A stretch of DNA of 64,000 nt from Tabrizicola thermarum (GCF_003574395.1 NZ_QMJY01000013.1:434001-498000), one strand, 5' to 3'. Counted from the first letter of the stretch, positions 50,376 to 60,505 are shown. A program made the numbers and translations. Notes: a model not told the origin generated them from the letters alone.

Positions 50376-51899
50376 TCAAACATGATGCGCGACCTCCATG
50401 CCATGCGCGCCGCCCATCATCAGTCCGATCTCGTCCATCGTCAGCCCCTCGGTCGGCCGCGGCTTCGTCAGCCGCCCCTCGTTCAGCACTGCAAAGCTGT
50501 CGGCCACCTCCAGCAGCTCGTCCAGATCCTGGCTGATGACCACCACCGCCGCCCCTTCGCCCGCCCGGTCCAGAATGCTCTGCCGGATCGAGGCCGCCGC
50601 CGCCGCATCCACCCCCCAGGTCGGCTGGTTGATCACGATGACCTGCGCCCCCTGCATCAGCTCGCGCCCCATCAGGAACTTCTGCAAATTCCCCCCCGAC
50701 AGCGCCCGCGCCGCCACATCCGGCCCCGGGGTCCGCACGTCATAGGCCGCGATGATCTCCTCGGCGAACTTCCGCGTTCCCGCCCAGTCCACGAAGCCGT
50801 TCCGCGTCAGCCCCTTGCGCACCCCGGCGGTCAGGAAGGCGTTCTCGACCAGCGACATGTCCGGCGCCGCCGCATGGCCGTAGCGATCCTCCGGCGCAGC
50901 GACCAGCCCCGCGCGCCGACGCTCCACCGGCCCGCAATCGCCCACGGGTTGCCCCGCGACCCGCACCCTGTCCGGCGCCGCCTTCAACTCCCCCGACAAT
51001 GCGAGCAAAAGCTCATCCTGGCCGTTCCCGGCCACCCCGGCGATGCCCAGAACCTCGCCCTTGGCCACCGTGAAGGACACCCCCTTCAACGAGGTCCCGA
51101 ACGGAATGGGCGACTCGAGCGACAGGTCCGACACGCCCAGCGCCACCTCGCTCTTCGCCCCCATCCGCCGCTCCGGGGTCTTCAGCGCCTGGCCGACCAT
51201 CAGCTCCGCCATCTCCCGCGCCGTCCGGTCCCGCGGGGTGCAGGTCGCCACCACCTTGCCCCGGCGCAGGATCGTCGCCTCGTCGCAGAGGCTGCGGATT
51301 TCCTCCAGCTTGTGGCTGATATACAGGATCGCCGTCCCCTCCCGCGCCAACTGCCGCAGCGTCCTGAACAGGATCTCCACCTCCTGCGGCGTCAGCACCG
51401 AGGTCGGCTCGTCCATGATCAAGAGCTTCGGGTCCTGCAACAGGCAGCGGATGATCTCCACCCGCTGCCGCTCTCCCGCGCTCAGGTCCCCGACCATCCG
51501 CGACGGGTCCAGCGGCAGCCCATACTCCTCGCTGACCGCCCGGATCCGCGCCGCAAGTTCCCTCATGGCCGGCGGGTTCTCCATCCCCAGCGCCACGTTC
51601 TCGGCCACGTTCAGCGCCTCGAACAGGGAAAAGTGCTGGAACACCATCGCCACGCCCGACCGCCGCGCCTCGGCCGGTTTCGCGGGCTGATAGGGCGCGC
51701 CGCGCAGGGTCATAGTCCCGCTGTCGGGCCGCACCAGACCATAGATCATCTTGACCATGGTCGATTTCCCCGCCCCGTTTTCCCCCAGCAGCGCGTGAAT
51801 CTCCCCCTCGCCGATGGAAAAGGACACGTCGGAATTCGCCACCACGCCCGGATAGGCCTTGGTGATCCCCTCGACGCGCAGAAGCTCCGGCCTGGTCAT
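50376..51899 (-). CDS. ABC transporter ATP-binding protein (BMP-type, double ATPase)
   Basis: 507-residue protein with two ABC modules, as in YufO/RbsA-like importers. The first has ALLGENGAGKST, LSAGERQRVEIIRCL and LLIMDEPTSVLTP; the second has a degenerate Walker A (GIAGVAGNGQDELL), LSGGNLQKFLMGREL and VIVINQPTWGVD in place of the Walker B Glu, so it is probably catalytically weak. The ATG at 51899 overlaps the xdhC stop by 4 bases, coupling the importer to xanthine dehydrogenase. Confidence 0.93.
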   Translation of the reverse strand: MTRPELLRVEGITKAYPGVVANSDVSFSIGEGEIHALLGENGAGKSTMVKMIYGLVRPDSGTMTLRGAPYQPAKPAEARRSGVAMVFQHFSLFEALNVAENVALGMENPPAMRELAARIRAVSEEYGLPLDPSRMVGDLSAGERQRVEIIRCLLQDPKLLIMDEPTSVLTPQEVEILFRTLRQLAREGTAILYISHKLEEIRSLCDEATILRRGKVVATCTPRDRTAREMAELMVGQALKTPERRMGAKSEVALGVSDLSLESPIPFGTSLKGVSFTVAKGEVLGIAGVAGNGQDELLLALSGELKAAPDRVRVAGQPVGDCGPVERRRAGLVAAPEDRYGHAAAPDMSLVENAFLTAGVRKGLTRNGFVDWAGTRKFAEEIIAAYDVRTPGPDVAARALSGGNLQKFLMGRELMQGAQVIVINQPTWGVDAAAAASIRQSILDRAGEGAAVVVISQDLDELLEVADSFAVLNEGRLTKPRPTEGLTMDEIGLMMGGAHGMEVAHHV

Positions 51900-52855
51900 G
51901 CCCGCATCTCCCTTGCCGCCACCTTTGGCGCCCGCAACAACTCTGCCGCCACACCCACCGCAATCGCCTGCGGATGCTTGCCCAGGGCCGGATCGCCGAT
52001 CGGGCACCGGATGCGCTCCACCGCCTGCGCCTCATGCCCCAGCGCCCGCAGCCTGGACCGGAACCGCCCCCATTTCGTCGCCGACCCGATCAGCCCGCAG
52101 GACCGGAACCCCCGGTTCAGCAGCCGGTGACACAGCTCCAGGTCCAGCGCATGGGAAAAGGTCAGCACCAGATGCTCGGCCTCCGGCGGAGCATGATCCG
52201 CGAGCACCGCCGGATCGCGCGCCGGAACCACCGTCACCCCGTCCGGCACCCCCTCCGGAAACCGCTCTGCCGCGACATCCACCCAGGTCAGCGCGATCCC
52301 CGGCAAGGGCGCCAGCACATTGACCAGCGCCCGCCCGACATGCCCCGCGCCCCAGACCCAGACCTGCCGCTCCGCCTCTGCCACCGGCTCCACCAGCCAG
52401 CCGGCCACCAGCCCCGGCGCGGGACGCACCCCTTGCCCCCGCGCCGCCGCCAGCACCCGCTTCACCGCAAGGGGCATCTCGCCCACACCCCGCGCGACCA
52501 CACCCGCCACGGCTTCCGGCACCGCTTCGAACACCTCGGTCCACAGCACCACCGCCCCGCCGCAGCACTGGCCAAGGCTCGGCCCCAGCGCGACCCGCTC
52601 GACCAAAGGCGCCTCCTTCTCCCCTCCGTGGGGGAGGGATGGGCTGGGGGGGCTTCCCGCCAGCAACAAACGCGCCTTCGCTGCCGCCTCATACTCCAGC
52701 GCACCACCGCCGATCGTCCCCGACTGCCCCTGATCCCAGACCAGCATCGACGCGCCCACCTCGCGCGGGCTCGATCCCTCGACCCCCGCGATCACCACCC
52801 GGGCCACCCGCCCATGCGCCCGGATCGCCTCTGCCAATGCCGCAAGGTCAAACAC
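51896..52855 (-). CDS. xdhC: Xanthine dehydrogenase accessory protein XdhC
   Basis: 319-residue chaperone that binds molybdenum cofactor, aids its sulfuration and loads XdhB. VVIAGVEGSSPREVGASMLVW is the N-terminal XdhC/CoxI domain; WVWGAGHVGRALVNVLAPLP is the C-terminal Rossmann part and GLIGSATKWGRFRSRL follows. At residues about 66-84 a Pro-rich insert (SPPSPSLPHGGEKEAP) is encoded by a G-rich repeat in frame. GTG start at 52855 overlaps xdhB by 8 bases. Confidence 0.92.
   Translation of the reverse strand: MFDLAALAEAIRAHGRVARVVIAGVEGSSPREVGASMLVWDQGQSGTIGGGALEYEAAAKARLLLAGSPPSPSLPHGGEKEAPLVERVALGPSLGQCCGGAVVLWTEVFEAVPEAVAGVVARGVGEMPLAVKRVLAAARGQGVRPAPGLVAGWLVEPVAEAERQVWVWGAGHVGRALVNVLAPLPGIALTWVDVAAERFPEGVPDGVTVVPARDPAVLADHAPPEAEHLVLTFSHALDLELCHRLLNRGFRSCGLIGSATKWGRFRSRLRALGHEAQAVERIRCPIGDPALGKHPQAIAVGVAAELLRAPKVAAREMRA
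52612..52660. repeat. In-frame G-rich repeat inside xdhC
   Basis: Plus strand GCCTCCTTCTCCCCTCC then GTGGGGGAGGGATGGGCTG and GGGGGGC, matching the cobN right copy and the dnaE copy. It is read on the minus strand as PPSPSLPHGGEKEA, in frame. Confidence 0.8.
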
Positions 52856-55262
52856 AGCCCTCGACCCTCCTGACCGCCATCAGCACCCGTTCCGCCGTCG
52901 CCGGCGCATCCAGCGCCGGATAGACCGACCCATCCCCGCAGGCCGCCACCGCATCCGACAAGGCCATCAGCGCCGAAATCCCCAGCATGAACGGGGGTTC
53001 CCCCACTGCCTTGGACTTCCCGACCGAATCCTCCCGGTTGGGCCTGCCCCACAGCGCCACGCGGAAATCGCGCGGCCGGTCCGAACAGGCCGGGATCTTG
53101 TAGGTGCTGGGAGCATGCGTCATCAGCCGCCCCTTGCCATCCCACACAAGCTCCTCGGTCGTCAGCCAGCCCGCGCCCTGCACATAAGCCCCTTCCACCT
53201 GCCCGATATCCAAAGCCGGGTTCAGGCTGGTCCCCGTGTCGTGCAGCAAATCCGCCCGCAAAATCCGGTTCTCCCCGGTCAGCCGGTCGATCACCACCTC
53301 GGTCACCGCCGCCCCGTAGGCGAAATAGAAGAACGGCCGCCCCGTCCCCTTCACCCGGTCCCAGATGATCTTCGGCGTCGCGTAATACCCCGTGGAGGAC
53401 AGGCTGACCCGCGCCTGATAGGCCCAGGCCACCACCCGCGCCCAGTCATAGACCTCGCCCGCGACCTTCACGGTGCCATCCACGAACCTGACCGTCGAAG
53501 CCTTCACCTGATGCTTCTCGGCAATGAACTCCGCCAGCCGCCCGCGGATGGTCTCCGCCGCCGCCCTCGCCGCCATCCCGTTCAGGTCCGACCCCGAGGA
53601 CGCCGCCGTGGCGCTGGTATTCGGCACCTTCCCCGTGTCCGTCGCCGTGATCTTCACCAGACCCACATCGACGCCGAACACCGAAGCCGTCACCTGCGCC
53701 ACCTTCTGGAACAACCCCTGTCCCATCTCGGTCCCGCCATGGTTAAGCGCGATGGACCCGTCCTGATAGACATGCACCAGCGCCCCGGCCTGGTTCAGCC
53801 AGGTCAGCGTGAACGAGATCCCGAACTTCACCGGCGTCAGCGCGATCCCCCGCTTCAACACCGGGGACCGCGCATTCCACTCCGCAATCTCCGCCTTCCG
53901 CGCCCGGTAGTCGCTGGTCCGCTCCAGTTCCGCCACCAGATCGTGCCCGATGAAATCCTCCACCGGCATGTGGTAGGGCGTCGTCTGCACCCGCCCGTCC
54001 GGCGGCAGGTCATGCGACCCGACAGGGCCCGCCGCACCGCGAGACGTCAGATCCGCCCCGCTTCCTGCTTTCATCTGTCCGGAAATATCCCGGGGGTCCG
54101 GGGGCTGGCCCCCGGGGTCTCCCATCCCGCGATAGAAGTTGGCCTTGCGCACCTCCAGCGGCTCTCGCCCCAAGACGAAAGCCACATGGTCCATGACCCG
54201 CTCGATCCCCACCATCCCCTGCGGCCCGCCAAAGCCCCGATAGGCCGTGGCGCTACAGGTGTTGGTCTTCAGCCGGTGGCTCTCGATGCGGATGTGGGGC
54301 AGGTGATAGCAGTTGTCCGCGTGCAGCATCGCCCGGTCCGCGACCGGCAGGCTCAGGTCCTGCGACCAGCCGCAGCGGAAGAGATGCGTGAACTCCAGCC
54401 CCAGAATCCGCCCCTCCTCGTCCACCCCGGCACGATAGACGATCCGCAGATCATGCCGCTTGCCCGTGATGACCATGTCGTCATCCCGGTCATACCTCAT
54501 CCGGCAGGGCCGCCCGGTCAGACGCGCCGCCACCGCACAGGCAATCGCCAGCGCGTTCCCCTGGCTCTCCTTCCCGCCGAATCCCCCGCCCATCCGCCGC
54601 ACTTCCACCCGCACCGAGGACATCGGCATGTGCAGCGCATGGGCCACCTTGTGCTGCACCTCGGTCGGATGCTGGGTCGAGGAATGGACGACCATGTCGC
54701 CCCCTTCCTGCGGGATCGCCGCCGCGACCTGCCCCTCCAGATAGAAGTGCTCCTGCCCTCCCACCTCGAAGGACCCCTCGACGACGCGCGGAGCCTTCTC
54801 GATGGCCCTTGCCGCATCGCCCTTGGCCCAGATGACCGGCCCCTGCTCGAACCGGCTGTTCGCGGCCAACGCGTCATCGACGGTCAAAAGCGCGGGCAGT
54901 TCCCGATAGGACACCTTCCCCAGCCGCGCCGCCTTGCGCGCCGCCAGATGGCTTTCGGCCACGACCAGAAAAACCGGCTGCCCGACGTAATGCACCTTGC
55001 CCACCGCCAACAGCGGCTCGTCATGCGCCGAAGGGCTGCAATCCGGCATGTCGTCGAAATCCTCCGCCGACAGCACCGCGACCACGCCCGGAGCAGCCCG
55101 CACCGCCGACAGATCCATCCCCGTGATCTCGCCATGCGCCACGGTGGACAGTCCGAAGGCCAGATGCAGCGCATTGGCCAAGGGCAGGTCGTCCACATAG
55201 CGCGCCTGCCCGGTCACATGCAGGGGTGCCGCGTCATGCGGCAGGGCTTTCCCCATGCTCAT
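52848..55262 (-). CDS. xdhB: Xanthine dehydrogenase, molybdenum-binding subunit
   Basis: 804-residue large subunit carrying Moco. [28 protein letters not shown] (Moco contact), [11 protein letters not shown] and [15 protein letters not shown] are present, and the catalytic Glu lies in [13 protein letters not shown]. Normal bacterial XdhB is about 770-790 residues; here residues about 379-398 ([20 protein letters not shown]) are encoded by a palindromic repeat kept in frame. Overlaps xdhA by 4 bases. Confidence 0.93.
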   Translation of the reverse strand: MSMGKALPHDAAPLHVTGQARYVDDLPLANALHLAFGLSTVAHGEITGMDLSAVRAAPGVVAVLSAEDFDDMPDCSPSAHDEPLLAVGKVHYVGQPVFLVVAESHLAARKAARLGKVSYRELPALLTVDDALAANSRFEQGPVIWAKGDAARAIEKAPRVVEGSFEVGGQEHFYLEGQVAAAIPQEGGDMVVHSSTQHPTEVQHKVAHALHMPMSSVRVEVRRMGGGFGGKESQGNALAIACAVAARLTGRPCRMRYDRDDDMVITGKRHDLRIVYRAGVDEEGRILGLEFTHLFRCGWSQDLSLPVADRAMLHADNCYHLPHIRIESHRLKTNTCSATAYRGFGGPQGMVGIERVMDHVAFVLGREPLEVRKANFYRGMGDPGGQPPDPRDISGQMKAGSGADLTSRGAAGPVGSHDLPPDGRVQTTPYHMPVEDFIGHDLVAELERTSDYRARKAEIAEWNARSPVLKRGIALTPVKFGISFTLTWLNQAGALVHVYQDGSIALNHGGTEMGQGLFQKVAQVTASVFGVDVGLVKITATDTGKVPNTSATAASSGSDLNGMAARAAAETIRGRLAEFIAEKHQVKASTVRFVDGTVKVAGEVYDWARVVAWAYQARVSLSSTGYYATPKIIWDRVKGTGRPFFYFAYGAAVTEVVIDRLTGENRILRADLLHDTGTSLNPALDIGQVEGAYVQGAGWLTTEELVWDGKGRLMTHAPSTYKIPACSDRPRDFRVALWGRPNREDSVGKSKAVGEPPFMLGISALMALSDAVAACGDGSVYPALDAPATAERVLMAVRRVEGCV
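54069..54124. repeat. In-frame ATATCCCGGGGG repeat inside xdhB
   Basis: Plus strand CATCTGTCCGGAAATATCCC then a palindrome CCGGGGGCTGGCCCCCGG. It matches the junction element at 3073-3122 along its length. On the minus strand it is translated in frame within XdhB. Confidence 0.85.
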
Positions 55263-56635
55263 CGCGCCACCTCCAGCACCGACACCGGCACGCCCGCCAG
55301 ATCATGGAAATACCGCCGCAGCAGGTTCTGCGCCGTCAGCATCCGATAGGCCGCGCTGGCCCGCATATCGCTCAGCGGCGTGAAATCCGCCGCCATCGCC
55401 TCGGCCGCCGCCTCGACGGTCGCCTCGCTCCAGGGCTTGCCCAGCAGCGCCGCCTCCGCGCGACTGGCGCGCTTCGGCACCCCGGCCATGCCGCCAAAGG
55501 CGATCCGGGCGGATGTCACCACACCGTCCGTGACCGTCACGTTGAAACACCCGCAGACCGCGCTGATGTCCTGATCGAACCGCTTGGAAATCTTGTAGCA
55601 GCGCAGCGCCGGGGCGCTTTCCGGGAACGACACTCCCGCCACGAACTCGCCCGGCCGCCGGTCCTGCTTGCGATAGTCCAGGAAGAAGTCCTCCAGCGGC
55701 ATCGACCGCATCTCGTCCCCCCGCCGCAGATGCAGGGTCGCGCCCAGGGCGATCAGCGCCGGCGGCCCGTCGCCGATGGGCGAGCCGTTGGCGATATTGC
55801 CCCCGATCGTCGCCGCATTGCGCACCTGCACCGACGCATACCGCCGCAAAAGCTCGGCGAACGAGGGCAGCCGGTCCTTCACCGCCTCTCGCAGCGCGCT
55901 GATCGTCACGCAGGCACCCACATGCAGGCTGCCCCCGCGCACCTCGATCCCCTTCAGGTCCTCGACGCCCGACAGGAAGGCCACCGGCTTCAGGTCCCGC
56001 AGCTGCTTTGTCACCCAAAGCCCCACATCCGTCGCCCCGGCCACCAGCACGGCATCCGGATTGGCCAGATACCACTCCGCCAGTGCATCCGAATCCGAGG
56101 GCCGGAACGCCCCCGCCTCCCCCGCAGCGAACGACGCCACCGCATCCCGATCCGCCTTCATCCAGTCCGGCACCGCCTCACCAGCCGCCGCCTCCGCCGC
56201 CCGCACGATGGGGGCATACCCGGTGCACCGGCACAGGTTCCCCGCCAGCTGGTCGTCGTGGTCCCGCGCCCCGTTCAGATGCGCCACCGCCATGCTGACC
56301 ACGAAACCGGGCGTGCAGAACCCGCACTGGCTGCCGTGATGCGCCACCATCGCGGCCTGCACCGGATGCATCTCACCCTTCGGCCCCGACACACCCTCTA
56401 TGGTCCGCACCGCCTTGCCATGCAGTTGCGGCAGGAACAGGATGCAGGCGTTCAGCGCCTTCGAGCCGCCCTCGTCGGTGACCATCACCGTGCAGGCGCC
56501 GCAGTCGCCCTCGTTGCAGCCTTCCTTGGTCCCGGTCAGACCGCGCTCTTCGCGCAGCCAGTCCAGAAGCGTCCGCGTCGGGGCTTCCCCCTCGATGCGA
56601 ACCGGCGTTCCGTTCAACAGAAACGCAATGCTCAT
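55259..56635 (-). CDS. xdhA: Xanthine dehydrogenase, FAD/2Fe-2S subunit
   Basis: 458-residue small subunit passing electrons to NAD+. Plant-type ferredoxin cysteines are at 40, 45, 48 ([12 protein letters not shown]) and in LNACILF; the second cluster is CGFCTPG...CRCTGY. The FAD domain (from about 185) has [14 protein letters not shown]. It is the first gene of the xdhABC-transporter operon; the 244-base region to 56880 should contain its promoter and that of dnaE on the other strand, but I could not assign convincing boxes. Confidence 0.94.
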   Translation of the reverse strand: MSIAFLLNGTPVRIEGEAPTRTLLDWLREERGLTGTKEGCNEGDCGACTVMVTDEGGSKALNACILFLPQLHGKAVRTIEGVSGPKGEMHPVQAAMVAHHGSQCGFCTPGFVVSMAVAHLNGARDHDDQLAGNLCRCTGYAPIVRAAEAAAGEAVPDWMKADRDAVASFAAGEAGAFRPSDSDALAEWYLANPDAVLVAGATDVGLWVTKQLRDLKPVAFLSGVEDLKGIEVRGGSLHVGACVTISALREAVKDRLPSFAELLRRYASVQVRNAATIGGNIANGSPIGDGPPALIALGATLHLRRGDEMRSMPLEDFFLDYRKQDRRPGEFVAGVSFPESAPALRCYKISKRFDQDISAVCGCFNVTVTDGVVTSARIAFGGMAGVPKRASRAEAALLGKPWSEATVEAAAEAMAADFTPLSDMRASAAYRMLTAQNLLRRYFHDLAGVPVSVLEVAR

Positions 56636-56879
56636 CTGTCAGTCCGCCGCCTTCTCCCCGGTCGAGGCAAATTGCGGGATCGCCCGATGCGGCGTAAAGC
56701 GACCCACGCGCCCCTTGTTCTGGTTATCATTCCATCAAGCGCGGCCCGGCGATTCAAGGCAAGAACAAACTCATCGCCAAAAGGCGAAGCTGTTATCAGG
56801 ATTTGCCGAAAATTCGGGCGTCGCAGCCTGAGACCAAACCGCCCTTCCACCCCCGCACAGCCCGCGCTAGACTCCCGCC

Positions 56880-59800
56880 ATGCCCGGCGCGAACCCCCGT
56901 TTCATCCACCTCCGCACCCACACCGAACACTCGCTTCTCGAAGGCGCGGTGCCGGTGAAGAAACTCGTCGGCCTCTGCACGGCGCAGGCCATGCCCGCCG
57001 TTGCCGTGACCGACACGAACAACATGTTCGCGGCCCTGGAGTTCTCCGTCACCGCCATGGGCGCCGGGGTCCAGCCCATCGTCGGCTGCCAGATCTCCAT
57101 CGCCCATGACCCCGCCCAGCCAGGCGAAAAGCCCCGCCTGCCCGCGCCCATCGTCCTTCTGGTCCAGACCGAACAGGGCTACATGAACCTGATGCGGCTC
57201 AACACGCGGCTTTACATCGACGGGGCGATGACGGGCTCGGCCAACCTGCCGCAAGTGACGCTGGACGAGCTTGCACAGAACGCCGAGGGCCTGATCTGCC
57301 TGACCGGCGGCCCCGAAGGCCCCCTTGGCCGCTTCCACGCCAGCGGCCAGCACGCCAAGGCCCGCGCGATCCTGGAACGCCTCGCGCAGATCTACCCGAA
57401 CCGCCTGTATGTCGAGCTGCAACGCCACCCCGGCCCCGGCGGCGCGCTTCCCGAACACGAGGCGCTGGCCGAACGCGGCGCCATCGACCTCGCCTACGAA
57501 CTGGGCCTGCCGATCGTCGCCACCAACGACGTCTATTTTCCAAAGGCCGAGATGTACGAGGCGCACGACGCCCTCATCTGCATCGCCGAGGGCGCCTATG
57601 TCGACCAGCAGCAGCCCCGCCGCCGCCTGACCCCGCAGCACTACTTCAAGTCCGAGGCCGAGATGGCGGCGCTTTTCGCCGACCTTCCCGAGGCGCTGGA
57701 AAACACCGTCGAGATCGCGAAACGCTGCGCCTATGCCGCCTCGAAACGCAAGCCGATCCTGCCGCGCTTCGCCGATGACGAGGTGCAGGAGCTGCGCCGT
57801 CAGGCCAACGAAGGCTTGCAGAAGCGTCTGGCCGTGATCCCCCATTCCGCCACGCCCGATGAATACCAGGCCCGCCTCGATTTCGAGCTTGGCATCATCG
57901 AGAAGATGGGCTTCCCCGGCTATTTCCTGATCGTGGCCGACTTCATCAAATGGGCCAAGGACCACAATATTCCGGTGGGTCCCGGCCGGGGCTCGGGCGC
58001 GGGTTCGCTGGTGGCCTATGCGCTGACGATCACCGACCTTGATCCCATGCGCTATGCACTCCTGTTCGAACGCTTCCTCAACCCCGAACGCGTCTCGATG
58101 CCCGACTTCGACATCGACTTCTGCATGGACCGGCGCGAGGAAGTCATCGCCTATGTCCAGGAAAAATACGGCCGCGACCGGGTGGCCCAGATCATCACCT
58201 TCGGCGCCCTGCTCTCGAAAGCCGCCGTCCGTGACGTGGGCCGCGTCCTGCAACTCTCCTACGGTCAGGTCGACAAGCTGTCGAAGATGATCCCGGTCGA
58301 AGGCGTGAAGCCCGTCTCGATCACCAAGGCCCTTGCCGACGAACCCCGGTTGCGCGAGGCCGCGAAAGAGGAAGTGGTCGGCCGCCTCCTCGATTACGCC
58401 GCCAGGATCGAAGGCCTCTATCGCAACGCCTCGACCCATGCCGCGGGCGTCGTGATCGGCGACCGCCCCTTGGACCAGCTGGTGCCGCTCTACCGCGACC
58501 CCCGGTCCGACATGCCCGCGACCCAGTTCAACATGAAATGGGTCGAGGCGGCGGGGCTGGTGAAATTCGACTTCCTCGGCCTCAAGACCCTGACCGTGAT
58601 CCAGAACGCGATGGACCTTCTGAAGCTGCGGGGCATCGAGTTCGACATCAACCTGATCCCGCTGGACGACAAGGCCACCTACGATCTCTACGCCTCCGCA
58701 AGGACGGTCGCGGTATTCCAGGTCGAAAGCTCGGGCATGATGGACGCGCTGCGGCGCATGAAGCCCACCTGCATCGAGGACATCGTCGCCCTCGTGGCGC
58801 TCTACCGCCCCGGCCCGATGGAGAACATCCCGGTCTATTGCGAGGTGAAGAACGGCCTGCGCGAGCTGGAATCGATCCATCCGACGATCGACCACATCCT
58901 CAAGGAGACGCAGGGCATCATCGTCTATCAGGAACAGGTGATGCAGATCGCCCAGGTCATGGCGGGCTATTCCTTGGGCGGTGCCGACCTTCTGCGTCGC
59001 GCGATGGGGAAGAAGATCCCCGAGGAAATGGCCAAGGAACGGCCCAAGTTCATCGAGGGCTGCGCGAAGACCCACGGGATCGACGCGAAGAAGGCGGGCG
59101 AGGTCTTCGACCTGCTGGAGAAATTCGCCAACTACGGCTTCAACAAGTCGCACGCAGCCGCCTATGCCGTGGTCAGCTACCAGACCGCCTACCTCAAGGC
59201 GAACTATCCGGCCGAGTTCATGGCCGCCGTGATGAACTGCGACATCCACCTCACCGACAAGCTGGCGGTCTACAAGCGCGAGGTGGACAAGCTGGGCATC
59301 AGGACCGTGGCGCCCTGCGTCAACGCCAGCCTTGCCACCTTCACCGTCCGCGACGGCGCCATCGTCTATGGCCTCGGTGCCCTGAAGAACGTCGGCGTCG
59401 AGGCGATGAACCTTATCGTCCAGGCCCGGATGGCACCGGCGTCATCCCAGGCTCAATCGCCCGACAGCCCGCGCCTCCCCTCCCCCCCGTGGGGAGGGGA
59501 TGGGGGTGGGGGGCACCCGGTCAGCCAGACCGACAAACCCTTCACCACCCTCTTCGACTTCGCCCGCCGCGTGGACCTGAAACGCATCGGCAAGCGCCCG
59601 CTGGAGATGCTCGCCCGCGCCGGAGCCTTCGACCAACTCGACCCCAACCGCGCCCGCGTATTCGACTCGCTCGACGCCCTCACCGCCTATTCCGCCGCCA
59701 TCCACGAAGCCGCCGCATCCACCCAGAACTCGCTCTTCGGCAGCGCCGGGGCCGACATCCCCGAACCCCGCCTGCCCTTCCGCGACGACTGGCTTCCCAC

Positions 59801-60425
59801 CGAGCGCCTGGCCCAGGAACACCAGGCCGTAGGCTTCTACCTCTCCGGCCACCCCTTGGACGACTACATGTCCGCGCTGCGCAAGAAGGGCGTCGAAACT
59901 CTGGCCCAGGTCGCGCAGAAGGCCGAACGCGGCCCCTGCATCGCCAAACTTGCCGGGTCGGTATCGTCGCGTCAGGAACGCAAATCCGCCAAAGGCAACC
60001 GCTTCGCCTTCGTCCAGCTCTCCGACCCCACCGGCCTGTACGAGGTCACCTGCTTCTCTGACGTGCTGGAGGCCTCGCGCGATTACCTCGACGCGGGCGA
60101 AAACGTCGTCCTCACCGTGAAGGCGGAACTCGAAGGCGAGACCCTCAAGCTCCTCGCCCAATCCATCACCCCCATCGACATGGTCGCCGCCCAGGCCGGG
60201 GCGCCCGACCTGCGCATCCACCTCTCCCGCCCCGAGGCCGCCATCTCCCTCGCCTCGCTGCTGTCCCGGGTCGAGGGCCGCAGCCGGGGCTCGATCACCC
60301 TCTGCATTACCGACCCCCAGGGCCGCGAAATCGACATCGCGCTGCCCGACACCTACCCCATCACCCCGCAGGTCAAAGGCGCGATCAAGGCTGTTCAGGG
60401 CGTGCTGGCGGTCGAGGAGATGTGA
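56880..60425 (+). CDS. dnaE: DNA polymerase III subunit alpha
   Basis: 1181-residue replicative polymerase. PHP domain at the N-terminus (FIHLRTHTEHSLLEGAV), polymerase active-site region FPGYFLIVADFIKWAK, VGPGRGSGAGSLVAYAL and MPDFDIDFCMDRR (three catalytic Asp), HhH and OB domains near the C-terminus. At about residues 860-885 a stretch PRLPSPPWGGDGGGGHP is encoded by a G-rich repeat inserted in frame between the fingers and the HhH region. Confidence 0.96.
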   Translation: MPGANPRFIHLRTHTEHSLLEGAVPVKKLVGLCTAQAMPAVAVTDTNNMFAALEFSVTAMGAGVQPIVGCQISIAHDPAQPGEKPRLPAPIVLLVQTEQGYMNLMRLNTRLYIDGAMTGSANLPQVTLDELAQNAEGLICLTGGPEGPLGRFHASGQHAKARAILERLAQIYPNRLYVELQRHPGPGGALPEHEALAERGAIDLAYELGLPIVATNDVYFPKAEMYEAHDALICIAEGAYVDQQQPRRRLTPQHYFKSEAEMAALFADLPEALENTVEIAKRCAYAASKRKPILPRFADDEVQELRRQANEGLQKRLAVIPHSATPDEYQARLDFELGIIEKMGFPGYFLIVADFIKWAKDHNIPVGPGRGSGAGSLVAYALTITDLDPMRYALLFERFLNPERVSMPDFDIDFCMDRREEVIAYVQEKYGRDRVAQIITFGALLSKAAVRDVGRVLQLSYGQVDKLSKMIPVEGVKPVSITKALADEPRLREAAKEEVVGRLLDYAARIEGLYRNASTHAAGVVIGDRPLDQLVPLYRDPRSDMPATQFNMKWVEAAGLVKFDFLGLKTLTVIQNAMDLLKLRGIEFDINLIPLDDKATYDLYASARTVAVFQVESSGMMDALRRMKPTCIEDIVALVALYRPGPMENIPVYCEVKNGLRELESIHPTIDHILKETQGIIVYQEQVMQIAQVMAGYSLGGADLLRRAMGKKIPEEMAKERPKFIEGCAKTHGIDAKKAGEVFDLLEKFANYGFNKSHAAAYAVVSYQTAYLKANYPAEFMAAVMNCDIHLTDKLAVYKREVDKLGIRTVAPCVNASLATFTVRDGAIVYGLGALKNVGVEAMNLIVQARMAPASSQAQSPDSPRLPSPPWGGDGGGGHPVSQTDKPFTTLFDFARRVDLKRIGKRPLEMLARAGAFDQLDPNRARVFDSLDALTAYSAAIHEAAASTQNSLFGSAGADIPEPRLPFRDDWLPTERLAQEHQAVGFYLSGHPLDDYMSALRKKGVETLAQVAQKAERGPCIAKLAGSVSSRQERKSAKGNRFAFVQLSDPTGLYEVTCFSDVLEASRDYLDAGENVVLTVKAELEGETLKLLAQSITPIDMVAAQAGAPDLRIHLSRPEAAISLASLLSRVEGRSRGSITLCITDPQGREIDIALPDTYPITPQVKGAIKAVQGVLAVEEM
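59475..59515. repeat. In-frame G-rich repeat inside dnaE
   Basis: CCTCCCCTCCCCCCCGTGGG, then GAGGGGATGGGGGTGGGG, is the same element as in cobN (right copy) and xdhC. It encodes LPSPPWGGDGGGG within DnaE and does not shift the frame. Confidence 0.85.
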
Positions 60426-60434
60426 CCCATAAGT

Positions 60435-60458
60435 AGGGTGGGCAATATTGCCCACCCT
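60435..60458 (+). terminator. Palindromic hairpin after dnaE
   Basis: A perfect 24-base palindrome, AGGGTGGGCAAT followed by its complement, starts 9 bases after the dnaE stop and is preceded by AAGT. It is of the TAGGGTG type seen at 13354-13426. A terminator role is likely from position, though there is no T tract. Confidence 0.6.
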
Positions 60459-60505
60459 GCGAACCCGCCTTGCGGCCCCCACCGTTCCGCGCCACCCTCC
60501 GGCCC

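Noticed and set aside
51896-52855. The Pro-rich segments in XdhC, CobN and DnaE considered as frameshift artefacts
   Set aside because: Homology continues in the same frame on both sides, and the DNA of the inserts matches between genes, so insertion of a repeat explains them better.
56632-56850. A 72-codon minus-strand frame upstream of xdhA
   Set aside because: No ribosome site, basic low-complexity translation, and it overlaps the expected promoter region of xdhA and dnaE.
58538-60061. A 507-codon open frame within dnaE in another frame, and a long antisense frame at 56796-59249
   Set aside because: Both are products of high GC and dnaE codon bias; the translations are Arg/Gly/Pro-rich without domain signatures, while DnaE motifs run through the whole region in the other frame.
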